From: Massilia norwichensis
GTDB taxonomy: Bacteria > Pseudomonadota > Gammaproteobacteria > Burkholderiales > Burkholderiaceae_D
Assembly (NCBI RefSeq): GCF_024753245.1
Contig: NZ_JANUGX010000005.1
Coordinates: forward strand, 151,729-215,728
Direction: 5' to 3'
DNA: 64,000 bases
A program made the position numbers and the translations under genes. Position 1 is the stretch's first letter, and every line of letters begins with the position of its first letter. Below, piece after piece: positions 1 to 9,255 of this stretch. Below the pieces are notes generated by a model. The model saw only the letters and a program-made list of their open reading frames with translations. It was not told the origin of the DNA and searched no databases.

Positions 1-1108
1 CGCTGCCCGGCCGCTGCGAGGCGAGGATGTGGTTGTACAGCGCGCGCTCGTAGTAGTCCGCGTACCTGCCCTGCTCAGTGGCTGCGAACAGCATGCCGGT
101 CAGCTTGAGCATGTTGTAGGTGTTGCAGGTCTCCGGTCCCTCGACCTCGTTGATCATGGGGCTGAAGTCGGCGGCATCGTGGAAGTGCTCCTTGACGCTG
201 TTGCCGCCGATGGCGACCGTGCGGTGCTCGACCACGGTCTGCCAGAAGAAGCTGGCGGCCTGCCGCATGTCCTTGCGCTTGGTGAGTTCGCCGATGCGCT
301 GGAAGCCGATCACCTTCGGGATCTGGGTGTTGGCGTGCAGGCCGGTCAGCCGGTCTTCGCCCTTCTCCAGTGGCGCCAGCACGGCCTGGTGCGAGAACTT
401 CAGCGCCAGGTCGAGGTAACGCGCGTCGCCGGTCATCTGGTAGACGTCGGCGAAGATCTCGTTCATGCCGCCATGCTCGCTCTTGAGCATGGTCTGCATC
501 TGTTCCTCGCTGAGATGGCTGCTCAGGCGCAGCGCCCAGTCGCTCAGCGCGATCAGCATCGCGCGCGCGTCTTCGTTGCCGGTGTACTTCCAGGCGTCGC
601 GCAGGCCGGCGTAGATCTTGTGCAGGTTGTACCAGGGGACCCACTTGCCGTTGACCGAGAAGTTGTCGGCCTGGAGCCGGCCTTCGGCGATGTCGCGCCA
701 GGCTGCGCGGCCGCCGGGGATGCCGCCGAGGTAGCCGTCGCCGTTGGCGGTCTGGGCGCGCTTCAGCTCCGCGATGAAGTAATCGAGCCGCTGCTTCACT
801 GCCGGGTCGTCGGTCGACGCAAACATCAAGGCCAGCGCCGACAGGTAGTGGCCGCCCATGTGGCCATCGAGCCCCGTCGATTCCCAGTTGCCGTAGCCCG
901 GCTGCTTCGGTGTCAGGCCGGCTTCGCGCAGAAATGGCGCCAGCAGGCGGTCCGGCTCCATCGCCATCAAATAGTGCAGGTCGGTCGCCTGTGCTTCGAG
1001 GAAGGGACTCGGGCCCAGGCGCACGTCGCGCAGGGGGAAGAGCTCGGCGGCCTGCGCGGACGCGGCGCCGAATAAAAGTAATAGCGCTGCGATCCGTGTC
1101 AGGTTCAT
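1..1108 (-). CDS. GH127 (DUF1680) beta-L-arabinofuranosidase-like protein, C-terminus outside the window
   Basis: The gene enters from the left edge, so only about the first 369 residues are visible. It starts at an ATG and opens with a Sec signal peptide (hydrophobic core ALLLLFGAASAQA). The mature part has the DUF1680 pattern: GLDGHMGGHYLSAL, the motif WVPWYNLHKIYAGL, and EGPETCNTYNMLKL. In GH127 the ETC stretch supplies a glutamate and a cysteine that bind the zinc next to the nucleophilic cysteine; that nucleophile would lie beyond the window. GH127 enzymes remove beta-L-arabinofuranose. It is the last visible gene of the minus-strand arabinan cluster, 15 bp after a GH43 gene, so it is probably co-transcribed. 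The family call is firm; the substrate is inferred. Confidence 0.85.
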   Translation of the reverse strand, partial: MNLTRIAALLLLFGAASAQAAELFPLRDVRLGPSPFLEAQATDLHYLMAMEPDRLLAPFLREAGLTPKQPGYGNWESTGLDGHMGGHYLSALALMFASTDDPAVKQRLDYFIAELKRAQTANGDGYLGGIPGGRAAWRDIAEGRLQADNFSVNGKWVPWYNLHKIYAGLRDAWKYTGNEDARAMLIALSDWALRLSSHLSEEQMQTMLKSEHGGMNEIFADVYQMTGDARYLDLALKFSHQAVLAPLEKGEDRLTGLHANTQIPKVIGFQRIGELTKRKDMRQAASFFWQTVVEHRTVAIGGNSVKEHFHDAADFSPMINEVEGPETCNTYNMLKLTGMLFAATEQGRYADYYERALYNHILASQRPGS

Positions 1109-1123
1109 GCTTACCTCATTGCT

Positions 1124-2200
1124 TCAGTTCGACGCCGCCTCAATACTCTTGTAGCGGTTCAGGTCCTTGGGATCGACGACCGGCCAGCCGTCCTGGTCCC
1201 ACTTCATTTCCAGCATTTTCAGCTTCTGCTTGTACTTGTCCGCCGTCTCGTAGGCGTGCAGCACCAGCCAGTCCTTGCCCTCAAAAGAGTAGGCGCTGTT
1301 GTGGCCGAGCGCCTTCCAGTCCTTGTCGCCTTGGATGAGGATGGTGCCGCCGCCCTGCGCCATGTCCTTGCCCTGGCGGTCGAGGTAAGGCCCGGTGACC
1401 TGCTTGGCGCGGCCCACCACCACGTGGTAGGTGCTCTTCGGTCCCTGGCAGCACAGGCCCCAGGAGACGAACAGGTAGTACCAGCCATTCTTCTTGAAGA
1501 TGAAAGGACCTTCGATCTGGGCCGCGCCGGGTTCTTCGTCGGGCGTGAAGGCCGGACGCTCGCGGCGCGCGATCGTGTGCCATTCCTGCGGTTCGGCGAG
1601 CCTGGTCCAGCTGGGGTCCAGCTTGACCAGCTTGATGCCGCCCCAGAACGAGCCGAAGGACATCCAGCCATTGCCCTTGTCGTCCTCGGCCACGTTGGAG
1701 TCGATGGCGTTCCACAGGTCGCGGCCCGGCACCGACTGCACGATCATGCCCTGGTCTTCCCAGCGGTAGTTGGGCGAGCGCGGGTCGAGCGTGGCGTTGG
1801 TCGTCACGCCGATGCCCGAGGTGTTCTTGCCGAAGCCCGACACCGAGTAGTACAGCAGGTAGCGGCCATTGTGGTATTGGATGTCCGGCGCCCAGATGTG
1901 GTCGTTGAAGGTCGGGGCGGCCTTCCTGGCCCAGGCGGGTTCGCCAGCGAAGACCCGGCCTTCGGGGCGCCAGGTCAGCATGTCGCTGGAGCTGTAGAAG
2001 GTGATGCCGGGGCCGGTGCTGTACAGGTAGTACCTGCTGCCCTCCTTTGCCATCACCGGGTCGTGGATGCTGACCTGGGCGGCGGTGGCTGTGCCGCACA
2101 AGGCGATGCATATGGCAGCCAGCGCCGCGTGGGCACGATGTGCCCACCCTACGGGACGCATTGCGGTCCCGTTTGCGTACATCACAGGGCGGGCTTGCAT
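1124..2200 (-). CDS. GH43 endo-alpha-1,5-L-arabinanase-like secreted enzyme
   Basis: A 358-residue GH43 five-bladed-propeller protein. The three family acids are visible: Asp47 in IHDPVM (general base), Asp167 in WNAIDSNV (pKa modulator) and Glu230 in QIEGPF (general acid). The layout fits arabinanases that cut alpha-1,5-linked arabinan outside the cytoplasm. The start is supported by a GGAGGG ribosome site seven bases upstream, inside the end of the preceding GH51 gene. The signal peptide is oddly long: residues 16-27 are encoded by a short palindromic repeat, followed by the hydrophobic core and an Ala-rich cleavage region near residue 41. It lies between GH51 and GH127 genes. Endo versus exo action cannot be settled from sequence alone. 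Confidence 0.86.
   Translation of the reverse strand: MQARPVMYANGTAMRPVGWAHRAHAALAAICIALCGTATAAQVSIHDPVMAKEGSRYYLYSTGPGITFYSSSDMLTWRPEGRVFAGEPAWARKAAPTFNDHIWAPDIQYHNGRYLLYYSVSGFGKNTSGIGVTTNATLDPRSPNYRWEDQGMIVQSVPGRDLWNAIDSNVAEDDKGNGWMSFGSFWGGIKLVKLDPSWTRLAEPQEWHTIARRERPAFTPDEEPGAAQIEGPFIFKKNGWYYLFVSWGLCCQGPKSTYHVVVGRAKQVTGPYLDRQGKDMAQGGGTILIQGDKDWKALGHNSAYSFEGKDWLVLHAYETADKYKQKLKMLEMKWDQDGWPVVDPKDLNRYKSIEAASN
2127..2153. repeat. GTGGGCAC palindromic repeat, copy 1 (inside a signal-peptide coding region)
   Basis: Imperfect palindrome with arms GTGGGCAC and GTGCCCAC followed by CCTACG. It is almost identical to the copy at 14064-14090 (one base differs in the centre). Here it lies in frame inside the 5' part of the GH43 gene and encodes part of the signal-peptide n-region. 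Confidence 0.8.
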
Positions 2201-2203
2201 CGC

Positions 2204-3763
2204 TTAGCCCTCCACGCTGAAGACCATCACCGCCTTGGCCGGCACCTTGACGGTCAGCTTGCCGCCGGCAGCCTGCGCGCTGAACGGCGCCGGCTTGATC
2301 GCCTGCGGCTGCTCGAAGGTGTTGTGGGCGTCCATGGCGGCGGCGGTCAGCACCTGGCCGCGCACGGCGCCGATGGCCTGGCCGGCCACGTCCAGCGTCA
2401 CGTCGGTGGCTTCGCGCGGGTTGGTGTTGACCAGGGCGACATAGACCTTGCCATCCTTGCCGCGTGCCGCGGAGGCGCTGATGCCCGGTACGCCCTGACC
2501 GTTCTCGCCGTAGACCGTGTTGTTGGCCAGGGTGATCGGCAGCGAGGTCGCGTCCTGGAAGGGCACGTACATCTGGTAGGCGTAGTAGGTCGGCGTCAGC
2601 AGCATCTTGTCCTTCTCGGTGATGATCATGGCTTGCAGCACGTTGACCATCTGCGCGATGTTGGTCATGCGCACGCGGTCGGCGTGGGCATGGAAGATGT
2701 TGAAGTTGAGCGCGGCGACGACGGCGTCGCGCAGGGTGTTACGCTGGAACAGGAAGCCCGGGTTGGTGCCCGGCTCGACGTCGTACCAGGTGCCCCACTC
2801 GTCCACGTAGAAGCCGATCTTTTTCTGCGGGTCGTTCTTGTCGAGGATGGCGACGTTCTTGCGGATGTGCTCATCCATGCGCAGCGTGCGCACCATGGTC
2901 GAGAACCACTCGGTTTCCGGGAAGCCGATGGCGGCGCCCTTCTTGTCCCAGTTCCCGGTCGGCAGCGTGTAGTAGTGGAAGCTGATGGCATCAAGGCCGC
3001 GCGCGGCGTCGCGGCTCAGCACCTCGGTCCAGGCGGTGTCGTTGTCGTTGCCGCCGCTGGCGATCATCTTCGGACGCACGTTCGGCGGCGCCTTCAGGAA
3101 GGTCGTGTAGTGGTTGTACAGGCTGGCGTAATACTCGGGCTTCATATTGCCGCCGCAGCCCCAGGCTTCGTTACCGACCGCGAAATACGCGACCTTGAAA
3201 GGCGCCGGATGGCCGTTTTTGGCGCGCAGCTCGGCCAGCGAGGACTTGCCTTCGGAGGTCATGTACTCGACCCATTCCGCCATCTCCTGCGGCGTGCCGG
3301 TGCCGAGGTTGCCGTTCACGTAGGCGTCGGCGCCGAGCTGCTCGACCAGGTCGAAGAACTCGTGGGTGCCGACCGCATTGTTTTCCGGGACGCCGCCCCA
3401 GTTGGTGTTGACCTTCACCGGCCGCTTGCTGCGCGGGCCGATGCCGTCGCGCCAGTGGTACTCGTCGGCGAAGCAGCCGCCCGGCCAACGCACCAGCGGC
3501 ACGTGCAGGTCCTTCAGCGCGCCAACGACATCCTTGCGCCAGCCGCGCACATTGGGGATCTTCGATTCCGGGCCGACCCACATGCCTTCGTAGATGCCGG
3601 TGCCGAGGTGCTCGGCAAACTGGCCGTAGACGTCCTTGTTGATCACGGCGCCGGGTTGATTGGCGTCGACGCGCAGGCTCACCTGGGCGAACGCGGGCGC
3701 GGCCAGGACCGAGAGCGCGGTCAGCACGCCGGCGGCGATGAGCGAAGGTTTGATGGCTTTCAT
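2204..3763 (-). CDS. GH51 alpha-L-arabinofuranosidase
   Basis: A 519-residue GH51 retaining arabinofuranosidase. The acid/base Glu199 (AVGNEAWGC) and nucleophile Glu322 (YVDEWGTWY) are present, with the N-terminal YGQFAEHLG and RWPGGCFADEYHW motifs and a C-terminal beta-sandwich. The start was placed at the ATG after AAGGAGACCCAC; the frame stays open well upstream, but that part overlaps GH97 and looks like a shadow. A signal peptide (residues 1-26, ending APAFA) predicts export; many GH51 enzymes are cytoplasmic, so this one probably trims arabino-oligosaccharides in the periplasm. It is 17 bp downstream of GH97 and its 3' end carries the ribosome site of the next GH43 gene. Confidence 0.93.
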   Translation of the reverse strand: MKAIKPSLIAAGVLTALSVLAAPAFAQVSLRVDANQPGAVINKDVYGQFAEHLGTGIYEGMWVGPESKIPNVRGWRKDVVGALKDLHVPLVRWPGGCFADEYHWRDGIGPRSKRPVKVNTNWGGVPENNAVGTHEFFDLVEQLGADAYVNGNLGTGTPQEMAEWVEYMTSEGKSSLAELRAKNGHPAPFKVAYFAVGNEAWGCGGNMKPEYYASLYNHYTTFLKAPPNVRPKMIASGGNDNDTAWTEVLSRDAARGLDAISFHYYTLPTGNWDKKGAAIGFPETEWFSTMVRTLRMDEHIRKNVAILDKNDPQKKIGFYVDEWGTWYDVEPGTNPGFLFQRNTLRDAVVAALNFNIFHAHADRVRMTNIAQMVNVLQAMIITEKDKMLLTPTYYAYQMYVPFQDATSLPITLANNTVYGENGQGVPGISASAARGKDGKVYVALVNTNPREATDVTLDVAGQAIGAVRGQVLTAAAMDAHNTFEQPQAIKPAPFSAQAAGGKLTVKVPAKAVMVFSVEG

Positions 3764-3780
3764 GTGGGTCTCCTTTGTCT

Positions 3781-5709
3781 TTATTTTTTGAATACGCCGG
3801 CGAATCCGCCGTGCGCCTTGATGCCGATGCGTTGCTTGCCGCCGCCGGCAATCGGCGATTGCACGAATTCGCGCGCCTGCCGGCCGTCCGTGATGAGCTG
3901 CCCGCGCAGTCCGCGCAGGAAGCCGAGGTCGAGATCGAGTGCCAGGTCGGTGTCGCCGCCATTGAAGCCGGCCAGGTACCAGCTGTCGCCGCTCTTCCTG
4001 GCGATGACGGCGTAGCGGCTCGGGTAGCCGTCCACGAAGCGCATCTCGTCCCAGCTGCGCGGCAGGTCCTGCAGGAAGCTTTTCACGTAGCCGGGCACGC
4101 CGGCCATGCCTTCCGGCGTCTCGGCAAAATGCTGGATCCCCGACAGGAACAGCACCGATTCCGCCAGCTCGAAACCGTTGTGGGTCGCGCGGCGGATGTT
4201 CGGGATGTCGCCGAACACCATGGGCGTGAAATCCATCGGGTCGAACAGGTTGCGCGTGAACGGCAGCATGGCCGCATGCGCCGGCACGGCATCCTGGTCT
4301 TCCTGGGTGAAGGTGGTGAACTCCAGCCCGCGTACCGCTTCCGCCGTCATCAGGTTGGGCCAGGTGCGCGCCCAACCACGCGGCAGGGTCGCGCCATGGA
4401 AGTTCACCAGCAGGCCGGCCTGGGCGGCATCGTTCAGGATGTCGATGTAGTAAGCGATCATCGACTTGCCGTCGCCGCCGAAGAAGTCGACCTTGATGCC
4501 CTTGACGCCCATGGCGCGCAGGCGCGCGAACTCGGCCATGCGCTGCTCGTGGGTCAGGAGCCTGGATTTCGGCGTATAGGGCGTTGTGTTCCAGTCGCCC
4601 GAGGAGTTGTACCAGGCCAGCAGGCCGATGCCTTTCGAAGCAGCGTAAGCGGCCAGCTCGCCGAGCTTGTCGTAGCCGATCTTGCGGTCCCAGTCGGCGT
4701 CGACCAGGGTGTAATCCCAGTGCATCTCGGCAGCGTAGTCGATGAACTTCTTCTGCACGGCGAACACGGTGGCGTCGTCCTTCAGCAGCGCCCAGCTCCA
4801 GGACGCGTGACCGGGTTTTGCCGGCGCGGCGTCGAAGGCGACCACGGGCGCGGCGAGGTCGGTGCCGAGCGTCGATTCCATCACCGTGCGCATGCTGCCG
4901 AGGGCGATCAGGCGCCAGGGCGAGCTCAGCTCGCCGCGGCTCTCGGCCAGCAGCGCGCCGCCAGGGATGACCTCGGCCGCCATCGGCTGGCCGAGGCGGT
5001 AGATGCCGCCGCTGCTGTCGGCCTGCAGGCGCGAGGCGTGCCAGCTGCCGTCCAGCCCTGCTTCGCTCAGGGCGACCCAGGTGGCGCCGGTGCGGAACAG
5101 CGCCGGGAACACCCAGCCCGAGGGCAGCGGCGACGGCGTGCCGACCGCGATCTCGCGCCGGTAATGCTCTTCGTAGGACGGGTTGGTATTGCTCCAGCCG
5201 GTCTGGGCGACCGACATCGGCTGCAGCCAGGCCCTGGCGCCGGCGTCGAAGCGGAAGCTGGTCGCCTCCGCCACGAATTTCTTGATCGGCAGCCCGGGTT
5301 CGCGCACCCGGTAGCGGAAGGCCACGCCGTCGTTCGAGACACGGAAGACCACGTCCATGGCCTGCCCCGCCGCGTTGCGCACGGTGACGACCTGCTCGTT
5401 CGCGCGGTAACTGATATGACGCTTCTTGCCGGTGGCGAGTTCGTAGCTGTCACTGACCAGCTTCACCGACGACAAGGCCGTCAGCTCGAGGCCCGCCGAC
5501 AAATCGGCGCCTTCGAGCTGCAGACCCAGGCGGGACGGCAGGATGACGGGCTGGCCGTCGCGCCGGATACTGTACTCCAGCGTGTGCGCAGCGGTAACGT
5601 GCACATCCACGACGACATGGCGGTCCGGACTGGTAAGCACCGGCACCGGAGGCGCTGCAAAGGCGGAATGGACGGCAAAACCGAGGGTGACAAGTAGCAA
5701 TTTGGTCAT
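3781..5709 (-). CDS. GH97 family glycoside hydrolase (retaining type)
   Basis: A 642-residue exported protein: signal peptide to about residue 18, N-terminal GH97 beta-sandwich, central (beta/alpha)8 barrel and a small C-terminal sheet domain. The barrel strand GVKGIKVDFFGGDG carries an Asp where retaining GH97 members have the nucleophile, and MTAEAVRGLEF follows in the expected place. GH97 covers alpha-glucosidases, alpha-galactosidases and beta-L-arabinopyranosidases. In a locus otherwise devoted to arabinose, the last two are more likely; this is inference from context. The start codon ATG lies just downstream of an inverted pair of repeats, so it may begin its own transcript or follow from the SDR gene. 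Confidence 0.88.
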   Translation of the reverse strand: MTKLLLVTLGFAVHSAFAAPPVPVLTSPDRHVVVDVHVTAAHTLEYSIRRDGQPVILPSRLGLQLEGADLSAGLELTALSSVKLVSDSYELATGKKRHISYRANEQVVTVRNAAGQAMDVVFRVSNDGVAFRYRVREPGLPIKKFVAEATSFRFDAGARAWLQPMSVAQTGWSNTNPSYEEHYRREIAVGTPSPLPSGWVFPALFRTGATWVALSEAGLDGSWHASRLQADSSGGIYRLGQPMAAEVIPGGALLAESRGELSSPWRLIALGSMRTVMESTLGTDLAAPVVAFDAAPAKPGHASWSWALLKDDATVFAVQKKFIDYAAEMHWDYTLVDADWDRKIGYDKLGELAAYAASKGIGLLAWYNSSGDWNTTPYTPKSRLLTHEQRMAEFARLRAMGVKGIKVDFFGGDGKSMIAYYIDILNDAAQAGLLVNFHGATLPRGWARTWPNLMTAEAVRGLEFTTFTQEDQDAVPAHAAMLPFTRNLFDPMDFTPMVFGDIPNIRRATHNGFELAESVLFLSGIQHFAETPEGMAGVPGYVKSFLQDLPRSWDEMRFVDGYPSRYAVIARKSGDSWYLAGFNGGDTDLALDLDLGFLRGLRGQLITDGRQAREFVQSPIAGGGKQRIGIKAHGGFAGVFKK

Positions 5710-5740
5710 GTCGGCGACGTTCGAGTATCAGCAAAACCAG

Positions 5741-5821
5741 CCGTCGTTCCCGCGCAGGCGGAAACCCAGTTTCTGCACGCATGCACGCTCAACTTGGGTT
5801 CCCGCCTTCGCGGGAACGACG
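5741..5821. repeat. Inverted pair of REP-like GTTCCCGCG...CGGGAAC elements
   Basis: Two roughly 31-bp units face each other: one beginning CCGTCGTTCCCGCGCAGG and one ending CCTTCGCGGGAACGACG. Each is itself palindromic, and together they can form a long hairpin. They fill most of the 121-bp gap between the SDR and GH97 genes. Related units occur at 51788-51818, 57028-57114 and 61504-61534. They may attenuate transcription between the catabolic and hydrolase parts of the locus. Confidence 0.8.
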
Positions 5822-5830
5822 ATTTTTTGG

Positions 5831-6619
5831 TCAGGTCCAGCCTGCGTCGACCACGAAATCCTGCGCCGTGCACATCTTGCTGTCGTCGGCCGCCAGGAAC
5901 AGCACCATCGCGGCGATATCCTCGGACATCAGCTTGCCCGGCAGGCATTGGGCGCGCCGGATCTCGGCTTCGCCGGCTTCGTCCAGCCACAACTCGACCT
6001 GGCGCTGGGTCATCACCCAGCCCGGGGTCACGGTATTGACGCGGATGTTGAAGGGACCGAGATCGCGCGCCAGGCAGCGCGTAAGGCCGGTGACGGCGGC
6101 CTTGGTGGCCGCGTACACCGGGTAGCCCGGGTTCTTGGCGTGGAAGGACATCGAGCTGAAATTGATGACCGAACCGCCGCCGCGCCGCTTCATGCCCTCC
6201 AGCGCCGCCTGCACCGTGAAGAACATCGGCCGCTGGTTGATGGCGATGCGCTCGTCGTAGTAGGCGGGCGTGACATCGCCGATCTGGTGGCGCTGGTCGT
6301 TGGCGGCATTGTTGACGACCACGTCGAAGTCGCCCAGCTTGTCCGCCAGCTCGGCCATCGTGGCTTGCAGCGCCGGGATGTCGGTGATGTCGCAGTAGCG
6401 GAACAGCGGTGCATGACGAGTGCACTGCGGCCCTGACTCCAGCGAAGCGGTGAGGCGTGCCACCAGGGCTTCGCTGGCGTCGGCCACGATGTCGACGAAG
6501 GCCACCACCGCGCCCTGCGCCACGAAGGCGCTGACGATCGCCTCGCCGATGCCGCTGCCGCCACCGGTCACGAACACGCGCCTGCCCGCCAGGCTTCCAT
6601 ACTTGGCCAACTTGTCCAT
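5831..6619 (-). CDS. SDR-family sugar 1-dehydrogenase, probable L-arabinose dehydrogenase
   Basis: A 262-residue classical short-chain dehydrogenase. The cofactor motif GGGSGIG (19-25), NNAA (103-106), the catalytic serine region INFSS (152-156) and YAATK (Tyr169, Lys173) are all present. In the oxidative pentose pathway an enzyme of this kind makes L-arabino-lactone from L-arabinose with NAD(P)+. Substrate choice is inferred from the neighbours (lactonase, dehydratase, semialdehyde dehydrogenase, arabinan hydrolases); galactose or xylose is also possible. A GGAGACAGG ribosome site sits directly before the ATG. It is the last catabolic gene before the hydrolases, 42 bp after the aldehyde dehydrogenase gene. 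Confidence 0.82.
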   Translation of the reverse strand: MDKLAKYGSLAGRRVFVTGGGSGIGEAIVSAFVAQGAVVAFVDIVADASEALVARLTASLESGPQCTRHAPLFRYCDITDIPALQATMAELADKLGDFDVVVNNAANDQRHQIGDVTPAYYDERIAINQRPMFFTVQAALEGMKRRGGGSVINFSSMSFHAKNPGYPVYAATKAAVTGLTRCLARDLGPFNIRVNTVTPGWVMTQRQVELWLDEAGEAEIRRAQCLPGKLMSEDIAAMVLFLAADDSKMCTAQDFVVDAGWT

Positions 6620-6661
6620 CCTGTCTCCGTCTTGTCTTTTTTTGCGATGCTTATTGCTTGC

Positions 6662-8248
6662 TCAGTGCTTGCCCAGCTGGCCGTCGCGGCGGCGCCAGGT
6701 GCCCATGGGATTATCGTCGCGCAGCACCGCCGGGAGCAAGGCCTGCGGCAGGTTCTGGTAGCACACCGGGCGCAGGAAGCGGTAGATGGCGCCGGTGCCG
6801 ACCGAGGTGCTGCGGCCGTCGGCGGTGGCCGGGAACGGACCGCCGTGGACCATCGCATGGGCCACCTCGACGCCGGTGCCGAAGCCATTGGCCAGGATGC
6901 GCCCTGCCCTGCGCTCCAGCGCCGGCAGCAGCTCGCGCGCGGCGTCGATGTCGGCGTCTTCCAGGTGCACGGCGGCGGTCAGCTGGCCTTCCAGGCGCTC
7001 GGCAACCGCGCGCATCTGCGCCACGTCCTCGCAGACCACCAGCAGCGAGGCCGGGCCGAACACTTCGGCGTGCAGCTCGTGGCGCTCGAGGAAGTCGGCG
7101 GCCGAGACGCGGAACAGCGCGGCGTGGCCCTGGTGCTCTTCGTGCTCGAGGCGCAGCAGGGTCGTCACCGAGGCGTGGCCGCGCAGCGCTTCGACGCCGC
7201 TGCGGTAGCTGGCCGCGATGCCGGCGGAGAGCATGGTGGCCGGCTGGGTGGCGTTCAGCGCCTCGGTCGCGGCCTTGCAGAAGGTCGCCAGGCCGGGGCC
7301 GTCGATGGCCAGGACCAGGCCGGGATTGGTGCAGAACTGGCCGACGCCCAGCACCAGCGAGGCGGCGAATTCGCGGCCGATGCGTTCGGCGCCCTGCTCC
7401 AGCGCGTGCGGCAGCAGGAACACCGGGTTAATGCTGCTCATCTCGGCATACACCGGAATCGGCTGCGGGCGTGCCGCGGCCACGGCCATCAGCGCCGTGC
7501 CGCCCGAGCGCGAGCCGGTGAAGCCGACCGCCTGGATGGCCGGATGCGCGACCAGGGCCTGGCCGATGCCGTTGCCGGTACCGGTCAGCAGCGCGAACAC
7601 ACCGGCCGGCAGGCCGCACAGTTCGACCGCCCTGACGACGGCGCGCGCCACCAGTTCCGAGGTGCCGGGGTGGGCCGAGTGGGCCTTCAGTACCACCGGG
7701 CAGCCGGCCGCAAAGGCGGACGCGGTATCGCCGCCGGCCACCGAAAAGGCCAGCGGGAAGTTCGAGGCGGCGAACACGGCGACCGGGCCGACGCCGATCA
7801 GGCGGCTGCGCAGGTCGACGCGCGGCGGCGTGCGTTCCGGCAGCGCCGGGTCGATGCGCGGGTCCTGCCAGGAGCCTTCGCGCAGCAGGCTGCCGAACAG
7901 GCGCAGCTGGTTGACGGTGCGTCCGCGTTCGCCTTCGATGCGGGCGCGCGGCAGGCCGGTTTCCAGCATCGCGCGCTCGACCAGGGCATCGCCCAGTGCG
8001 AGGATCTGCTCGGCGACGGTGTCGAGGAAGCGCGCGCGCTCTTCGTCCGAGGTAGTGCGGAAGGTGTCGAAAGCTTCACCGGCCAGAACGCAGGCGCGGT
8101 CGATCTGCGCGCGGTCGACCATGTGGAAGGCCGGCTCCAGGTGTTCGCGCGCGTGCGGGTTCCAGGCCCGGAAGGCGCCGCCGGCGCCCTGCTCCGCGCG
8201 GCCGCCGATCAGGGCCTCGCCGGTGAGCGTCGTCATCGTGGTATTCAT
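6662..8248 (-). CDS. Alpha-ketoglutarate semialdehyde dehydrogenase (NADP-type ALDH)
   Basis: A 528-residue aldehyde dehydrogenase of the group that includes 2,5-dioxovalerate dehydrogenases. The catalytic Cys306 (GQFCTNPG) and Glu269 (YAEMSSINP) are visible, with the Rossmann segment [12 protein letters not shown] and the turn GFTGSRSGG. It would oxidise 2-oxoglutarate semialdehyde to 2-oxoglutarate, the last step of the non-phosphorylative pentose pathway, delivering carbon to the TCA cycle. The start is the ATG whose last bases overlap the TGA of the AraD1-like gene (ATGA), indicating translational coupling. A second in-frame ATG four codons on is possible. Confidence 0.88.
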   Translation of the reverse strand: MNTTMTTLTGEALIGGRAEQGAGGAFRAWNPHAREHLEPAFHMVDRAQIDRACVLAGEAFDTFRTTSDEERARFLDTVAEQILALGDALVERAMLETGLPRARIEGERGRTVNQLRLFGSLLREGSWQDPRIDPALPERTPPRVDLRSRLIGVGPVAVFAASNFPLAFSVAGGDTASAFAAGCPVVLKAHSAHPGTSELVARAVVRAVELCGLPAGVFALLTGTGNGIGQALVAHPAIQAVGFTGSRSGGTALMAVAAARPQPIPVYAEMSSINPVFLLPHALEQGAERIGREFAASLVLGVGQFCTNPGLVLAIDGPGLATFCKAATEALNATQPATMLSAGIAASYRSGVEALRGHASVTTLLRLEHEEHQGHAALFRVSAADFLERHELHAEVFGPASLLVVCEDVAQMRAVAERLEGQLTAAVHLEDADIDAARELLPALERRAGRILANGFGTGVEVAHAMVHGGPFPATADGRSTSVGTGAIYRFLRPVCYQNLPQALLPAVLRDDNPMGTWRRRDGQLGKH

Positions 8249-9240
8249 AAGGTCTTCACTTTCACATACTGGGTCGGGCTCACGGCGAGCGGATTGCGCA
8301 GCGGCGGGCCGAAGTCGGGCGCACTGATTTCGAAGGTCTCGCCGGCCTGCACCTGCACGTTGTCGGCGAAGCTCAGCGTGGCGGTGCCGAAGAAATGGAT
8401 ATGGACGTCGCCGGGACGCTTGAACAGGCCGTACTTGAAATGGTGGTATTCGAGGTTGGCGATGGAGTGCGACATGTTCTGCTCGCCCGAGACGAAGGCC
8501 TTTTCCCAACGCACCTGGCCGTCCGTGCCGAGGATGCGCGACACGCCTGCGACGTGGGCCGGCAGCTCGCCCACCAGCAGTGCCGGGCCGAGGCCGCAAT
8601 TGCGCAGCTTGGAGTGGGCCAGGAACAGGTAGTTCTGGCGTTCGGTCACGTGGTCCGAGAACTCGTTGCCGAGGGCGAAACCGAGGCGCCGGGGCCGGCC
8701 GTCCGCGCCGATCAGGTACAGCCCGGCGATCTCCGGTTCCTCGCCGCCGTCCAGCGAAAAGTCGGGCATGTGCAGGGCCTGGCCGCTGGCGCGCACGATC
8801 GAGCCGTCGCCCTTGTAGAACCATTCCGGCTGCACGCCGGGCGTATCGCCGGCCGGCTTGCCGCCCTCCACGCCCATGCGGAACATCTTCATGCTGTCCG
8901 ACAGGGTCTCGACGTCGCCGCCGATCTTCTTGTGCATGGCGTCGCGGGTGTCGGCGCTGCCGAGGTGGGTCAGGCCGGTTCCCGTCACCTGGCAGTGGGC
9001 GGGGTCCGGGTGGTCGAGCGGCGCCAGCAGGCGGCCTTCGCGGGCGATGGCTTCATAGGATTCGTCGGCGGCGCTGCCGGCGGCGGCGTCGGCCAGCGTG
9101 GCGAGGCCCTTGCCCTGGGCGATGGCGGCCTGCGCCAGTTCGAGGGTCGAGGCGTAGCCGGCCAGCGGGGCGACCGTGTCGCCGTTCAGGATGCCGACGC
9201 GGCGTTCGCCGGCGGCGGTTTTGTATTGGATGAGCAGCAT
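8245..9240 (-). CDS. FAH-superfamily protein, AraD1-like (2-keto-3-deoxy-L-arabonate processing)
   Basis: A 331-residue fumarylacetoacetate-hydrolase-fold protein. The C-terminal half has the FAH core with acidic metal-binding positions ([29 protein letters not shown]). It resembles the AraD1 group, which in sugar-acid operons acts on 2-keto-3-deoxy-pentonates. Here it sits exactly between the arabonate dehydratase and ketoglutarate-semialdehyde dehydrogenase genes, and no DapA-fold keto-deoxy-arabonate dehydratase is present, so it is the only candidate for the step in between. The alternative in this superfamily is hydrolysis of a 2,4-diketo acid to pyruvate and glycolate, but no matching dehydrogenase is obvious. 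It is 15 bp after the dehydratase gene. Confidence 0.8.
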   Translation of the reverse strand: MLLIQYKTAAGERRVGILNGDTVAPLAGYASTLELAQAAIAQGKGLATLADAAAGSAADESYEAIAREGRLLAPLDHPDPAHCQVTGTGLTHLGSADTRDAMHKKIGGDVETLSDSMKMFRMGVEGGKPAGDTPGVQPEWFYKGDGSIVRASGQALHMPDFSLDGGEEPEIAGLYLIGADGRPRRLGFALGNEFSDHVTERQNYLFLAHSKLRNCGLGPALLVGELPAHVAGVSRILGTDGQVRWEKAFVSGEQNMSHSIANLEYHHFKYGLFKRPGDVHIHFFGTATLSFADNVQVQAGETFEISAPDFGPPLRNPLAVSPTQYVKVKTL

Positions 9241-9255
9241 GTTGGTGTCTCCGTC

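Noticed and set aside
1256..4015. 919-codon open frame on the plus strand opposite the arabinosidase genes
   Set aside because: The sequence is low-complexity Val/Gly/Ala/Arg/His-rich and lies antisense to three well-supported glycoside hydrolase genes. Similar long antisense frames at 15600-18302, 6632-8632 and 28521-30641 are also GC-driven shadows.
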